A stretch of DNA of 64,000 bases from Achromobacter deleyi (GCF_902859705.1 NZ_CADIJO010000014.1:62001-126000); one strand, 5' to 3'. Counted from the stretch's first letter, positions 27,680 to 37,411 are shown. Notes: a model not told the origin generated them from the sequence alone. Translations and numbers: made by a program.

Positions 27680-30156
27680 GCGGCCTTCCTGCGGTTGGCC
27701 TTGTCGATCCACACCTGGCAGCGCTGGATGTAGTGATCGTACTGGGCCGGGTTGTCGGAACGTTCCTGCAGGGCGCGCCAGTACGGCAGGGCCTGTTCGA
27801 AGCGGTGCAGACGCATGGCGCCGACGGCGGCCAGGCGCAGGCCGATGGGATCATCGGCCACCAGCTGCAGAATCCGCTCGCCCAGCGCCAGGCGCTCGGT
27901 GGTGCTGGACGACTCCAGCCCGCGCGCTTCGGCGTACATGACGGCCAGGATGCGGCGCTTTTCGTGGTCGACTTCCGTCATGCCCGGCCAGGATTGCGCA
28001 ACGCGCTCGAGCAGCGTCCAGGCGGCCTTGGGATCGCCGGCCGACAGGATTTCCCGGGCGCCGCGGATGGCGCGGGGGCCGAGCCTGCCCAGTTGGCGTT
28101 CGGCTTCTTCCTTGGCGCTCTGGTCGGCCGAGGCATGGGCCAGCACCATCTTGTAGGCGTCGATGGCCTCGCCGAACCAGCCGCCGTTGAACGCCACGCG
28201 GGCAAAGTGCAACTGCGTGCTGAACGGCGCGGACTCGTTGGCGGCCGCCTGTTCCAGGTGGCGCATGGCGGTCTTCTTGTCGCCCAGCGCGTCGGCCGCG
28301 CGGCCCCGCATGGCGTGCAGTTCGGGAAAGTCGACCTGGGTATCGAGCGCGATGTCGGTCAGGTCGATCACTTCCTTGTGGTTGCCCGCCACCAGCGCGG
28401 CCCGCACGCCCAGGCGCATCGCACGCTCGAAGGCGCGCTGCGCCCGCACGCCGGACAAGGCATCGGGATTGAGCAGGCGATGCGCGCAGATGCGCTCGGC
28501 GGCATCGCGCAGGCGGCCTTCTTCCAGCGCCTGTGCGCCCTCTTCGGCCCAGGCTGCGGACTGCGTGGCCAGCCATGCCGAAATGTCTTCCTGCTGGGCA
28601 TCGGCCAGCTTGCACGACACGGCCAGTGCGGCGGCGGCCATGATGCAACCGCGCCACGTGGCTTCCTTGACCAGCTCCAGCGCCTCGACTTCCTTGAGCG
28701 TGGGCGATTCGAACGCCAAGGCGCGCAGGCCCGCGCGGTCGCCGGCGATCAGGCGGTCGCGCCACAGCGTGGCGAAACTGCGGCCGTGCGCGGGAATGGC
28801 CTCGCGCACTTCATGGACCCAGCGCAAGGTGGCATCCATGTCGCTGCCGGCCTGCAGCAGCGACAGCACGGTGTCGGCCGCTTCCGTGGCGGTGGCGTCT
28901 TGCGGCGAGGAAATGCGGAACAGCTGCTTCCAGTTGCCCAGGGCCTCGTCCACGAAACCCAGGTGGCCGGCGGAAATGGCCGCGATGCGCACGATTTCCG
29001 GGGTCTCGATTTCGTCGCCCAGCAGGCCGGCGGCCAGCGAGTGCGCCACGTCGTGGCGACCCATCTTGAAGTGGTTGCGCATCAGGATCTGTTCGGCCTT
29101 GCTGCCGGTGGCCAGCGTGCCGTCCGCGCTGCCCAGCAGCGCCAGCGAACCTTCGTAGTCGCCCAGTTCTTCCTGGATGCGTGCGAACAGCAGCGTGTGG
29201 TCGGGCAGGCCCGGGTGGCGGCGCAGCACGTCGCGCAGGCGGCGCGAGGCTTCGCGCAGGTCGCCCGAATCCCAGATCTTCTCGATGCGTTCGGCGCTTT
29301 CGTCGGCGCTCAGCTTGGGCACTGACGGCTGCGGCGTCGAAGCGCTCATGCGCGGACGCACGAAGGTCTTGTACCACTCGGTGTACAGGCGCTCGGCGAA
29401 CAGCGGCGTGTAGTGCGTCAGGTCCAGGCCGCCGTCTTCCATGGCGTCGGCCTGGCCGATCTTGTTCATCAGCGGCGTCGGGTCATAGCACGGCACGCCG
29501 ATGCGCTGCGCGCTGGCCGTCACCGCGGATATCAGCTGCGCGCGCTGTTCGATCGGCACATTGTCCGGCGTCATCGCATTGACGTGCGTGACGAACACGA
29601 CCTTGTCGCGCCCCAGCAGGTCGACCAGCTCGTGCATCTGCTGTTCGATCTCTTCGTCCGTCTGCTCGCGCTTGACGATGCGGGCCAGCAGTTCGCGGTT
29701 GTCCGGCGACAGGCTCTTGAAGACGGGGTCCCGCTCCAGCCATTCGCGCCGCTCGGCCAGCCGTTCTTCGGTGGCCTGGGACCAGAACGCGCGGGTCCGC
29801 GTGCGGTCGGCGAAGAATTCGCTGAAAAAGCGCACCAGGTAGTTGGACTGGATGGGGTGGGCGCCAATGGTCAGCAGCTTGCGCGAGGACAGCTCGACCA
29901 TGTACAGGTCGGCCGGCTTGTGCACGCCGCGGCGGGCCTGCTCACCATTGGACGGGCGGAAGATCAGGCGCTGCACGTCGGCGGGAATCTCGGTCTGGCC
30001 GAACATGAAGCGGGCTTGCTGCAGCGCCTCGGCGCTGGTGTGCACGAAACCGTAATTGCGCCCGAGCTGTTGCTTGATCGGGTAGCGTCCCACGGCATCG
30101 CGTAGCGGCGTGTGGATGCGGCAGGTGCCAATCGGAGCGATGGTAAAGGCGGTCAT
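27676..30156 (-). CDS. tviD: Vi polysaccharide biosynthesis protein TviD-like (SGNH-like plus TPR)
   Basis: This is an 826-residue protein, close to the ~831 of S. Typhi TviD. The start at 30156 (MTAFTIAPIGTCRI) follows AGGAGAGG; a TTG at 30189 would add 11 residues. The first ~270 residues carry IGTCR near the N terminus (Cys12) and a later DLTHYTPLFAERLY block. This arrangement recalls SGNH/WcbI-like acetyltransferase domains and fits a role in O-acetylation of Vi. Residues ~290-820 are helical TPR-like repeats. It lies 42 bp after tviB and overlaps tviE. Assignment rests on length, order and domain plan. Catalytic detail is inference. Confidence 0.78.
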   Translation of the reverse strand: MTAFTIAPIGTCRIHTPLRDAVGRYPIKQQLGRNYGFVHTSAEALQQARFMFGQTEIPADVQRLIFRPSNGEQARRGVHKPADLYMVELSSRKLLTIGAHPIQSNYLVRFFSEFFADRTRTRAFWSQATEERLAERREWLERDPVFKSLSPDNRELLARIVKREQTDEEIEQQMHELVDLLGRDKVVFVTHVNAMTPDNVPIEQRAQLISAVTASAQRIGVPCYDPTPLMNKIGQADAMEDGGLDLTHYTPLFAERLYTEWYKTFVRPRMSASTPQPSVPKLSADESAERIEKIWDSGDLREASRRLRDVLRRHPGLPDHTLLFARIQEELGDYEGSLALLGSADGTLATGSKAEQILMRNHFKMGRHDVAHSLAAGLLGDEIETPEIVRIAAISAGHLGFVDEALGNWKQLFRISSPQDATATEAADTVLSLLQAGSDMDATLRWVHEVREAIPAHGRSFATLWRDRLIAGDRAGLRALAFESPTLKEVEALELVKEATWRGCIMAAAALAVSCKLADAQQEDISAWLATQSAAWAEEGAQALEEGRLRDAAERICAHRLLNPDALSGVRAQRAFERAMRLGVRAALVAGNHKEVIDLTDIALDTQVDFPELHAMRGRAADALGDKKTAMRHLEQAAANESAPFSTQLHFARVAFNGGWFGEAIDAYKMVLAHASADQSAKEEAERQLGRLGPRAIRGAREILSAGDPKAAWTLLERVAQSWPGMTEVDHEKRRILAVMYAEARGLESSSTTERLALGERILQLVADDPIGLRLAAVGAMRLHRFEQALPYWRALQERSDNPAQYDHYIQRCQVWIDKANRRKAA

Positions 30157-30198
30157 TCCGGGCCTCTCCTGTGTTGATGGGTTACGCAAAAGCTGGAC

Positions 30199-31476
30199 TC
30201 AGAGCGTCCAGTACACGAGGCCGGGCTGAAGCCGGCGGCTGTCCAGCACAGATTTCAAGTCGCACACCATGCCGTCGGCCTTGACCAGTTGCGGCAGGTC
30301 TTCCCAGATGGTGTCCATGGTTTCGCGGTGCGGCACGGCCAGGATCAGCACGTCCATGTCGCGGAACTGGTCGCGATCGACCAGACTGATGCCGTATTCA
30401 TGCTGCATCTGCTCGGCATCGACCATCGGGTCGCAGGCCACCGGCGTGATGCCGTAGTTGCCCAGCGCCTGATACAGGTCGACGACCTTGGAGTTGCGGA
30501 TGTCCGGCACGTTTTCCTTGAACGTCATGCCCAGGATGCCGACGCGGGTCGAGGCGTTCAGGCGGCCGTTGCGGGCCAGCGTCTGCACCACGCGCGAGGC
30601 CACGTGGCTGGCCATGCCGTCGTTGATACGGCGGCCCGACAGGATGACTTCGGGGTGGTAGCCCAGTTCCTGGGCCTTGGACGTCAGGTAGTACGGGTCC
30701 ACGCCGATGCAGTGGCCACCGACCAGGCCGGGCGTGAACTTCAGGAAATTCCACTTGGTGCCGGCGGCGGCCAGCACTTCCGAGGTACGGATGCCGACCA
30801 GATCGCAGATCTTCGACATCTCGTTCATCAGCGCGATGTTGATGTCGCGCTGGGTGTTCTCGAGCACCTTGGCCGCTTCGGCCACCTTGATCGACGAGGC
30901 GCGATGCACGCCCGCGTCGATGATCTGCTCGTAGACGCCGGCAATGGTTTCCAGCGATTCCTCGTCCTGGCCGGACACGATCTTGACGATCTTCTCCAGC
31001 GGATGCTCGCGGTCGCCCGGATTGATGCGTTCGGGGCTGTAACCCAGCTTGAAATCGACGCCGCAGCGCAGGCCCGAGACTTTTTCGAGTTCCGGTCCGC
31101 AGATTTCCTCGGTGGCGCCGGGGTGCACGGTGGATTCGAAGACCACGATGCAGCCCGGCCGCAGCACGGGGCCGATCGAACGGCAGGCGCGCACCAGCAG
31201 GGAAAAATCGGGATTGTTCTTCTCGTCGACGGGCGTCGGCACGGCAACGACGAAAAAGTCGCAGCCTTCCAGCTCGGAGACCTGATCAGTGAACTGCATG
31301 GGGGAAGCCAGCAATGCATCGCGTTCGATTTCGCCTGTCCAGTCCTCTCCCTGCTTCAGGCTGGTGATCCGCCGCTTGTCCACATCAAAGCCGACGACAT
31401 CAAAACGCCTGGAAAATGCCACGGCCACGGGCAGGCCGACATATCCAAGACCGCACACTGCGATTCTCTTTACCAC
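30199..31476 (-). CDS. tviB: UDP-N-acetylglucosamine 6-dehydrogenase TviB
   Basis: This cytoplasmic NAD-dependent enzyme makes UDP-N-acetylglucosaminuronic acid, the first committed step of Vi synthesis. It has the Rossmann motif AVCGLGYVGLPVAVAF, the active-site Cys in GLVGGHCIGVDPYYL and the C-terminal block GMTFKENVPDIRNSKVVDL. The GTG at 31476 has GAGG six bases upstream and gives 425 residues, as in S. Typhi TviB; a GTG at 31488 is possible. It is the first gene of the capsule operon. The expected next gene, the epimerase tviC, is absent: only 42 bp separate tviB from tviD. Confidence 0.92.
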   Translation of the reverse strand: MVKRIAVCGLGYVGLPVAVAFSRRFDVVGFDVDKRRITSLKQGEDWTGEIERDALLASPMQFTDQVSELEGCDFFVVAVPTPVDEKNNPDFSLLVRACRSIGPVLRPGCIVVFESTVHPGATEEICGPELEKVSGLRCGVDFKLGYSPERINPGDREHPLEKIVKIVSGQDEESLETIAGVYEQIIDAGVHRASSIKVAEAAKVLENTQRDINIALMNEMSKICDLVGIRTSEVLAAAGTKWNFLKFTPGLVGGHCIGVDPYYLTSKAQELGYHPEVILSGRRINDGMASHVASRVVQTLARNGRLNASTRVGILGMTFKENVPDIRNSKVVDLYQALGNYGITPVACDPMVDAEQMQHEYGISLVDRDQFRDMDVLILAVPHRETMDTIWEDLPQLVKADGMVCDLKSVLDSRRLQPGLVYWTL

Positions 31477-32041
31477 GGGGGACCTCACTGTTTTCGTCGT
31501 GTCGAGTACATAAAAAGACCGACCCCCAGGAACCGATTAATCGATATGGAATCGAATGACTATTCCCTGCCTGGGGAGGACGCGTTGCTCAGAATTAATT
31601 ACATCTCGATACCCCGTTATACGTGTGGGGAACGAGCCAACGAATGGTAGGCCGGTCAGACAGCGAATTTCTTTCTAAAGGTTTTCATCGCTGTGGAAAT
31701 AAATCGGAAATATTGCAATAAACCGGGGGAAATCCCTCAGACAATGGCTTTATCCGTACAAATTGAAATAGATTAGATCGTTTGTTTTGTTAGCAAATAT
31801 ATAAAGTCGTTTTCTTATCTTGATTTAATAAAACCGCAAGGAATGAGTATGGAATCAGGGGTTATCTGTAAATGCCCCGGGAGACCGCGCGGTATTGCAA
31901 CTTCAAGTCACTGATCGCGTCGGAATTACCGAAAAATATCGTCCCAGGCGTGTATCAGGAAAAATCAAAACCTATTGACCATTTATCCCCGGCGCGGCAG
32001 TGTGAATGGCGCGCGCGAGGAATCATCACGGCGCGCATATG
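31477..32041 (-). promoter_or_regulatory. AT-rich leader region upstream of the capsule operon
   Basis: About 565 bp without a credible gene lie between tviB and the dps terminator. The stretch from roughly 31660 to 31860 is strongly AT-rich (runs such as TAGCAAATATATAAAG and CTTGATTTAATAAAAC) against a GC-rich background. It is the only place for the capsule promoter. Long AT-rich leaders of this sort commonly bind H-NS-like silencers and activators. No specific operator could be assigned by eye. Confidence 0.6.
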
Positions 32042-32079
32042 AAAAAGCCCCCGGCGCCTTGCGGCGCCGGGGGCTTTTT
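32042..32079 (-). terminator. Strong bidirectional-type terminator after dps
   Basis: The 12-bp stem GCCCCCGGCGCC (32047-32058) pairs with 32063-32074 around a TTGC loop. It is flanked by AAAAA on the left and a T8 run on the right. It lies just after the dps stop and also insulates the capsule leader region. Confidence 0.9.
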
Positions 32080-32113
32080 TTCGTCATTGGCGCCGGTCAG
32101 GGCGCCGTGGGGA

Positions 32114-32617
32114 TCACTGCAGCAGGCTGCGCAGCATCCAGGCGTTCTTTTCGTGCACGTCCAGGCGCTGCGTGAGCAGGTCGGCGGTGGGCTGGTCGTT
32201 GGCGGCATCGGCCTTCTCGAACGCCGAACGGGCGGTCTTGGCGACCGACTCGTTGGCGCTGACCAGGAGGCGCACCATTTCCAGGGCTTCCGGCACGGAC
32301 TCCGGTTCGGCGATGGACGACAGCTTGGAATATTCGCGGTACGTGCCCGGCGCGTAGTGGCCCAGGGCGCGGATACGTTCGGCGATGCTGTCCAGGGCGT
32401 TCCACTCTTCGGTGTACTGCGTCATGAACATCAGGTGCAGCGTGTTGAACATGGGGCCCGTGACGTTCCAGTGGAAGTTGTGCGTCATCAGGTACAGCGT
32501 GTACGAATCGGCCAGCAGCTTGGACAATTCGCCGGCCACCGCGGCCCGGTCCTTGTCCGAGATACCGATGTTGATGCGCGGTGCGCTGATGGAGGTCTTC
32601 TTGGAGGTCTTTGCCAT
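32114..32617 (-). CDS. dps: Dps family DNA-binding ferritin-like protein
   Basis: This is a 167-residue mini-ferritin that sequesters and oxidises iron with peroxide and protects DNA as a dodecamer. The ferroxidase residues are visible in LMTHNFHWNVTGPMFNTLHL followed by MTQYTEEW. The N terminus (MAKTSKKTSIS) is short and basic, as in DNA-binding members. The start at 32617 follows AGCTCCCTGAGGGG-complement sequence with a purine-rich site. It lies 126 bp downstream of oxyR on the same strand, and OxyR is the classic activator of dps, so peroxide induction is likely. Confidence 0.93.
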   Translation of the reverse strand: MAKTSKKTSISAPRINIGISDKDRAAVAGELSKLLADSYTLYLMTHNFHWNVTGPMFNTLHLMFMTQYTEEWNALDSIAERIRALGHYAPGTYREYSKLSSIAEPESVPEALEMVRLLVSANESVAKTARSAFEKADAANDQPTADLLTQRLDVHEKNAWMLRSLLQ

Positions 32618-32743
32618 TGCTAGCTCCCTGAGGGGTGGGTGGACAAAACTAGGATAACACCGCGAAACCTGCGATTTCGCGGCAAAAACGCATGCCAATC
32701 AACGACTTGGCGATCGCTTGACCGAACGCAAACAACGCCCGGA

Positions 32744-33694
32744 TCAATCCTGCACCGCCGCCGTTTCGTCGGACAGCATCCGCACGCCCGGCAGCTCGCA
32801 TTCGTACACTGCCTGCGCCAGCGCCTCGATCGCCGCCAGGCGCGGAAAGCTGCGACGCCAGGCCAGCACCACGCGGCGCTCGGGCACGTGGCCTTCGAAC
32901 GGCAGATAGCGCAGCAGGCTGTTCGACGGCGGCGGCTGCGGTACGGCGGTCACGGGCAGCACGGTCACGCCGATGCCGGCGGCCACCATGTGGCGGATGG
33001 TTTCGAGGGACGAGCCTTCGAAAGTGCGCTGGATGCCGTCGCTGGCCGCCGAAAAGCGCGACAGCTCGGGGCACACTTCCAGCACCTGGTCGCGAAAGCA
33101 ATGGCCGCTGCCCAGCAGCAGCATGGTCTGCTGCTTCAGGTCCTGCGCGTCGATGGCCTTGCGCTGCGCCAGTTCATGGTCTTGCGGCACGGCCACCACG
33201 AAGGGCTCGTCGTACAGCGGCTGCATCACCAGCCCGGCTTCCGGCAGCGGCAAGGCCATGATGGCGCAATCGATCTCGCCCTGGCGCAACAGTTCGACCA
33301 GCCGCACGGTGAAGTTTTCCTGCAGCAGCAGCGGCATCTGCGGCGTGCGGCCGATCTGCACCGGCACCAGGCGCGGCAGCAGGTAGGGTCCGATGGTGTG
33401 GATCACGCCCACCCGCAACGGCCCGGCCAGCGGGTCATGCCCCTGGCGCGCGATTTCCTTGATGCTGGCGCTTTCTTCCAGCACTTTCTGGGCCTGGGCC
33501 ACGATGCGCTGGCCGATGGGCGTGACGCCCACTTCCGCGCCGCCGCGTTCGAACAGCGTCACGCCCAGTTCGTCCTCGAGCTTGCGGATCGCCACCGACA
33601 GCGTGGGCTGGCTGACGAAACAGGCCTCGGCCGCCCGGCCGAAATGCCGCTCGCGGGCCACCGCTACGATGTATTTGAGTTCGGTCAGAGTCAT
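32744..33694 (-). CDS. oxyR: Hydrogen peroxide-sensing LysR regulator OxyR
   Basis: This is a 316-residue LysR-type regulator. The helix-turn-helix lies in RAAEACFVSQPTLSVAIRKLE. The two redox cysteines are both present in the diagnostic segment GSGHCFRDQVLEVCPEL (around residues 200-209), which forms the peroxide-induced disulfide. This separates it from other LysR proteins in the window. It should activate peroxide-defence genes, with dps immediately downstream as a probable target. It lies 80 bp downstream of recG on the same strand. Confidence 0.95.
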   Translation of the reverse strand: MTLTELKYIVAVARERHFGRAAEACFVSQPTLSVAIRKLEDELGVTLFERGGAEVGVTPIGQRIVAQAQKVLEESASIKEIARQGHDPLAGPLRVGVIHTIGPYLLPRLVPVQIGRTPQMPLLLQENFTVRLVELLRQGEIDCAIMALPLPEAGLVMQPLYDEPFVVAVPQDHELAQRKAIDAQDLKQQTMLLLGSGHCFRDQVLEVCPELSRFSAASDGIQRTFEGSSLETIRHMVAAGIGVTVLPVTAVPQPPPSNSLLRYLPFEGHVPERRVVLAWRRSFPRLAAIEALAQAVYECELPGVRMLSDETAAVQD

Positions 33695-33774
33695 GGTGGA
33701 CTACGCCCCCAGGGGTTGGGCGCCGGCCCGGCGGGCGGCGCTGGAAAATGGGAAGGTCATGGTGGCTGCGTGCG

Positions 33775-35865
33775 TCATGTGCGCAGGAAGTCTTCCCTGC
33801 CCCGCATCCAGCGGGCCAGGTGCGTCTCGACAGCAGCGGGGTGTTCGGCGCGCAGCCACACCGCGGCATCGCGCGCGTCTTCGGCAATAGCGGCGTCGGT
33901 TTCCAGATCGGCAAAGCGCAACAGCGCCATGCCCGACTGGCGCGTGCCCAGGAATTCGCCGGGGCCGCGCTGTTCCAGGTCGCGGCGCGCGATTTCAAAG
34001 CCGTCGGACGTCTCGAACATCGCGCGCAGGCGTTCGCGCGCCACCTGCGACAGCGGCGTCTGGTAGAGCAGCACGCAGACCGATTCGGCCGTGCCGCGCC
34101 CCACCCGCCCGCGCAGCTGATGCAACTGCGCCAGGCCGAAGCGTTCGGCGTGTTCGATGACCATCAGCGAGGCGTTGGGCACGTCGACCCCGACCTCGAT
34201 CACGGTGGTGGCCACCAGCAGGTCGACCTCGCCTTCGCGAAAGGCCTGCATCACCGCCGCCTTTTCGGCCTGCGGCAGCCGGCCGTGCACCAGGCCGATG
34301 CGCAGGTCCGGCAGGTCGACCCGCATGCCCTCGTAGGTGTCCACGGCGGTCTGCAGTTCAAGGGCCTCGCTTTCCTCGACCAGCGGACAGACCCAATAGG
34401 CCTGCTGCCCGCCGCGCGCCGCCTGGGCGATGTGCGCGATGACTTCCTCGCGCCGCGCCTCGGACACCAGCTTGGTCAGCACCGGCGTGCGGCCCGGCGG
34501 CAGTTCATCGATGACCGACACGTCCAGGTCGGCGAAAAAGGTCATGGCCAGCGTGCGCGGAATGGGCGTGGCGCTCATGTTGAGCTGATGCGGCACGATG
34601 CGGCCGCGCACCGTTTCGCCCTTGCGGGTCAGCGCCAGGCGCTGGCCCACGCCGAAGCGGTGCTGCTCATCGACGATGGACAGCCCCAGGCGATGGAATT
34701 CGACATGGTCCTGGATCAGGGCCTGGGTGCCCACCACCAGTTGCACGCTGCCATCGGCCGCGGCAGCCGCGGCCTCGCGGCGCGCCTTGGCGGTCAGGCT
34801 GCCGCTCAACCAGGCCACGTTCACGCCCAGCGGCTGCAGCCACGACACCAGCTTGCGGAAATGCTGTTCGGCCAGGATTTCGGTGGGCGCCATCAACGCC
34901 ACCTGCGCGCCCCCGGCAATGGCCTGGGCCGCCGCAATGGCCGCCACCACCGTCTTGCCGCTGCCGACGTCGCCCTGCAACAGGCGGTGCATGGGGTAGG
35001 ACTTGGCCAGGTCGGCGGAAATCTCGGCCACCACCCGCTGCTGCGCGCCGGTCAGCTTGAACGGCAGCGCCTGATATAGCCGGTCGACCAGGCCGCCAGC
35101 CTCGTTGCGCACGGGCAGCGCCTCGGCCTCTTTGATGCGGCGCGCGGCGCGGGCCGCCGCCAGCGACAGCTGCTGGGCCAGCAATTCGTCGAACTTGATG
35201 CGGCGCCAGGCCGGATGCACGCGTTCGAGCAGCGCCGATTCGGATTCGCCCTGCGCGGGCGTGTGCAACGCGCGGATCGCCGGCTCGAACGGCGGCAGGT
35301 CGTAACGCGCCAGCGCTTCGGGCGGCAGCGTGTCGGACAGGTCGGCGCGATCCAGCGCCTGGGCGATGGCGCGCCGCAGCGTCAGTTGCGGCAGGCCTTC
35401 GGTGGTGGGATAGACGGGGGTCAGCGCCGTGGGCAGGGGCGCGTCGGCGTTGGTCATGCGCGGGTGCACCATCTGGCGCCCGAACAGGCCGCCGCGGACC
35501 TCGCCGCGCGCGCGCAGCCGCTTGCCCACGCTGACTTGCTTTTGCTGGCTGGGGTAGAAATTCAGCCAGCGCAATTGGAGTTCGCCGCTGTCGTCCACCA
35601 AGGTGGCGGTGAGCTGGCGCCGGGGCCGGTACAGGACCTCGGATTTGGTGATCTCGCCTTCGACCTGGCCGGGAAAGCCCGGCCGCAGGTCGCTGATCGG
35701 CACGATGCGGGTTTCGTCCTCGTAGCGCAGCGGCAGGTGCAGCACGAAGTCCTCGGGCAGCACCAGACCCAGGTTACGCAGCTTGCGCTCCGTATCCGTC
35801 ATGGCTTTGCCGGCGCCTTTGGGTTCGGCGCCGGATCGCTTGGATGCCACGGCCGCGGCCGGCAT
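33775..35865 (-). CDS. recG: ATP-dependent DNA helicase RecG
   Basis: This is a branched-DNA helicase that remodels stalled replication forks and recombination intermediates, about 696 residues. The N-terminal wedge/OB region includes HLPLRYEDETRIVPISDLRPG. The helicase core has Walker A LLQGDVGSGKTVVA, the DEQH box SIVDEQHRFGVGQR, motif III MSATPIPRTLAMTFF and the C-terminal QLRGRVGRG. The start was set at 35865 (ATG, MPAAAVASK), because the family segment GAGKAMTDTERKLRNLGL needs residues upstream of a later ATG at 35802. It follows ridA by 39 bp. Confidence 0.95.
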   Translation of the reverse strand: MPAAAVASKRSGAEPKGAGKAMTDTERKLRNLGLVLPEDFVLHLPLRYEDETRIVPISDLRPGFPGQVEGEITKSEVLYRPRRQLTATLVDDSGELQLRWLNFYPSQQKQVSVGKRLRARGEVRGGLFGRQMVHPRMTNADAPLPTALTPVYPTTEGLPQLTLRRAIAQALDRADLSDTLPPEALARYDLPPFEPAIRALHTPAQGESESALLERVHPAWRRIKFDELLAQQLSLAAARAARRIKEAEALPVRNEAGGLVDRLYQALPFKLTGAQQRVVAEISADLAKSYPMHRLLQGDVGSGKTVVAAIAAAQAIAGGAQVALMAPTEILAEQHFRKLVSWLQPLGVNVAWLSGSLTAKARREAAAAAADGSVQLVVGTQALIQDHVEFHRLGLSIVDEQHRFGVGQRLALTRKGETVRGRIVPHQLNMSATPIPRTLAMTFFADLDVSVIDELPPGRTPVLTKLVSEARREEVIAHIAQAARGGQQAYWVCPLVEESEALELQTAVDTYEGMRVDLPDLRIGLVHGRLPQAEKAAVMQAFREGEVDLLVATTVIEVGVDVPNASLMVIEHAERFGLAQLHQLRGRVGRGTAESVCVLLYQTPLSQVARERLRAMFETSDGFEIARRDLEQRGPGEFLGTRQSGMALLRFADLETDAAIAEDARDAAVWLRAEHPAAVETHLARWMRGREDFLRT

Positions 35866-35904
35866 ATGGGATGAAACCCCTGGCAAATCGCGCGTGGTCT
35901 GGCC

Positions 35905-36291
35905 TTACAGGACCAGGATCGCTTCGACCTCGAACTGCGCGCCCTTGGGCAGGCTGGCCACGCCAACGGTCGAGCGCGCCGGGAACGGCTGCGGAATCAG
36001 TTCGGCCATGATGGCGTTGGCGGCGGTGAACTTGCCCAGGTCGGTCAAGAACAGGGTCAGCTTGACCACGTCGTTCAGCGTGCCGCCGGCGGCTGCCACC
36101 ACGGCTTCCATATTGGCGAACGCCTGACGCACCTGGGCGTCGAAGTTCTCGGAAACCAGGTCGCCCGTGCCGGGCTCCAGACCAATCTGGCCGGACAGGT
36201 AAACCGTCTTGGTGCCGGTCGCGGCAACCGCTTGCGAGTAAGGGCCGACGGCGGCGGGCGCGGCGTCGGTATGGATGATTTGCTTGCTCAT
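35905..36291 (-). CDS. ridA: RidA family reactive enamine/imine deaminase
   Basis: This is a 128-residue RidA (YjgF/UK114) protein that hydrolyses reactive 2-aminoacrylate and other enamines made by PLP enzymes. The signature is full: VGPYSQAV near residue 15, YLSGQIGLEPGTGDLV, and the substrate-binding arginine in FPARSTVGVASLP. The length is typical and it should form trimers. It lies upstream of recG on the same strand and may be co-transcribed. A second, more divergent RidA-like protein is at 41241-41636. Confidence 0.94.
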   Translation of the reverse strand: MSKQIIHTDAAPAAVGPYSQAVAATGTKTVYLSGQIGLEPGTGDLVSENFDAQVRQAFANMEAVVAAAGGTLNDVVKLTLFLTDLGKFTAANAIMAELIPQPFPARSTVGVASLPKGAQFEVEAILVL

Positions 36292-36379
36292 GGGCGGAAT
36301 CCTTGGGTGACGGATAGAAGCTACAACTATCGGATTTTAATCGGCAATAGGGTTTTGCGAAACCCCGGAACCTTCCATC

Positions 36380-37288
36380 TTACCCAACCTTCGGTGCGCC
36401 GCCGATGTCCGCGCGACTGGCCCACAGCAAGTCATAGAGCGCCTGCGCGGCCAGCGGCAGGCTGCGCCCCTGGCGCCACACCAGATAAAGCGGCCGCAGC
36501 AGCGCCTTGCCCGCCAGCGGCACGATAGAGAGGTCTGCGCCGCCGAAATGGAACAGGGTCATCGCCGGCACCACCGCCACGCCCAGGCCGGCGCGCACCA
36601 GCCCCGTGACGGTGGCCAGGTGTTCCACCTCGAACACCGGCGGCGGTGCGTCCGCGCCAAAGGCGGCATCCAGGTGCTTGCGCACGCTGCTGCCGCGCGC
36701 CAGCTGGATCACCGGATATTTGGCAATATCGCGCAGCCGCACCCGGGCCGCCCCGGCCAGCGGGTGGTCGGCGCGGCACACCAGGAAATAGCGGTCGGCG
36801 TGCAGGAATTCGCTGTCCAGGTCGCTCATGTCCGGGCGCCGCGAGGCCACCGCGAAATCCACCTGGCCGTCGCGCACCATGTCCAGGCACGGGTCCAGCA
36901 AGGCATCGCGCAGGTCGACCGCGATACCGGGATGCTGCGCCCGAAACTGCGCCAGCAACTGCGGCAGCCAGCCCGCCGCCAGCGACGGCAAGGCGGCCAG
37001 CGCCACGCGGCCGCGGCGCCGGGCCGCATGGTCGCGCAGGTCTTCCATGACCAGATCCATGTCGGCCAGCAGGCGCCGGGCCGAGGCGTCCAGCACCCGC
37101 CCTTCGGCGGTCAGTTCCACGTTGCGGGTGTTGCGGTCGAACAGGCGCAGCCCGGCGCTGTCTTCCAGTTGCCGGATCAGGGCGCTGAAGGCCGGCTGGG
37201 TCAGGTGGCAGCGCTGGGCGGCGCGGGTGAAGTGCTTTTCGTCGGCCAGGGCCACGAACGCGCGCAATTGGCGGGCAGACAGATTCAT
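36380..37288 (-). CDS. LysR-type transcriptional regulator
   Basis: This is a 302-residue LysR regulator with the N-terminal HTH (HFTRAAQRCHLTQPAFSALIRQLE) and a substrate-binding effector domain of periplasmic-binding fold. It is divergent from the AtuA-like gene at 37412, with 123 bp between them, so it most likely controls that gene, its AtuA-related partner and the Bug protein gene. The effector is unknown. The 3' end lies 88 bp from ridA. Confidence 0.9.
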   Translation of the reverse strand: MNLSARQLRAFVALADEKHFTRAAQRCHLTQPAFSALIRQLEDSAGLRLFDRNTRNVELTAEGRVLDASARRLLADMDLVMEDLRDHAARRRGRVALAALPSLAAGWLPQLLAQFRAQHPGIAVDLRDALLDPCLDMVRDGQVDFAVASRRPDMSDLDSEFLHADRYFLVCRADHPLAGAARVRLRDIAKYPVIQLARGSSVRKHLDAAFGADAPPPVFEVEHLATVTGLVRAGLGVAVVPAMTLFHFGGADLSIVPLAGKALLRPLYLVWRQGRSLPLAAQALYDLLWASRADIGGAPKVG

Positions 37289-37411
37289 GGCTTTTCTTTA
37301 TGAATTGATCCGATATTTCTATTTTACTGATGATCAAGCGCTGCCTATAGTGGGGTCCGGTTTTCCCTGCGCGCCGAGCTTGCTGCCCGCCGCGCCTTGC
37401 CTGGACCCTTT

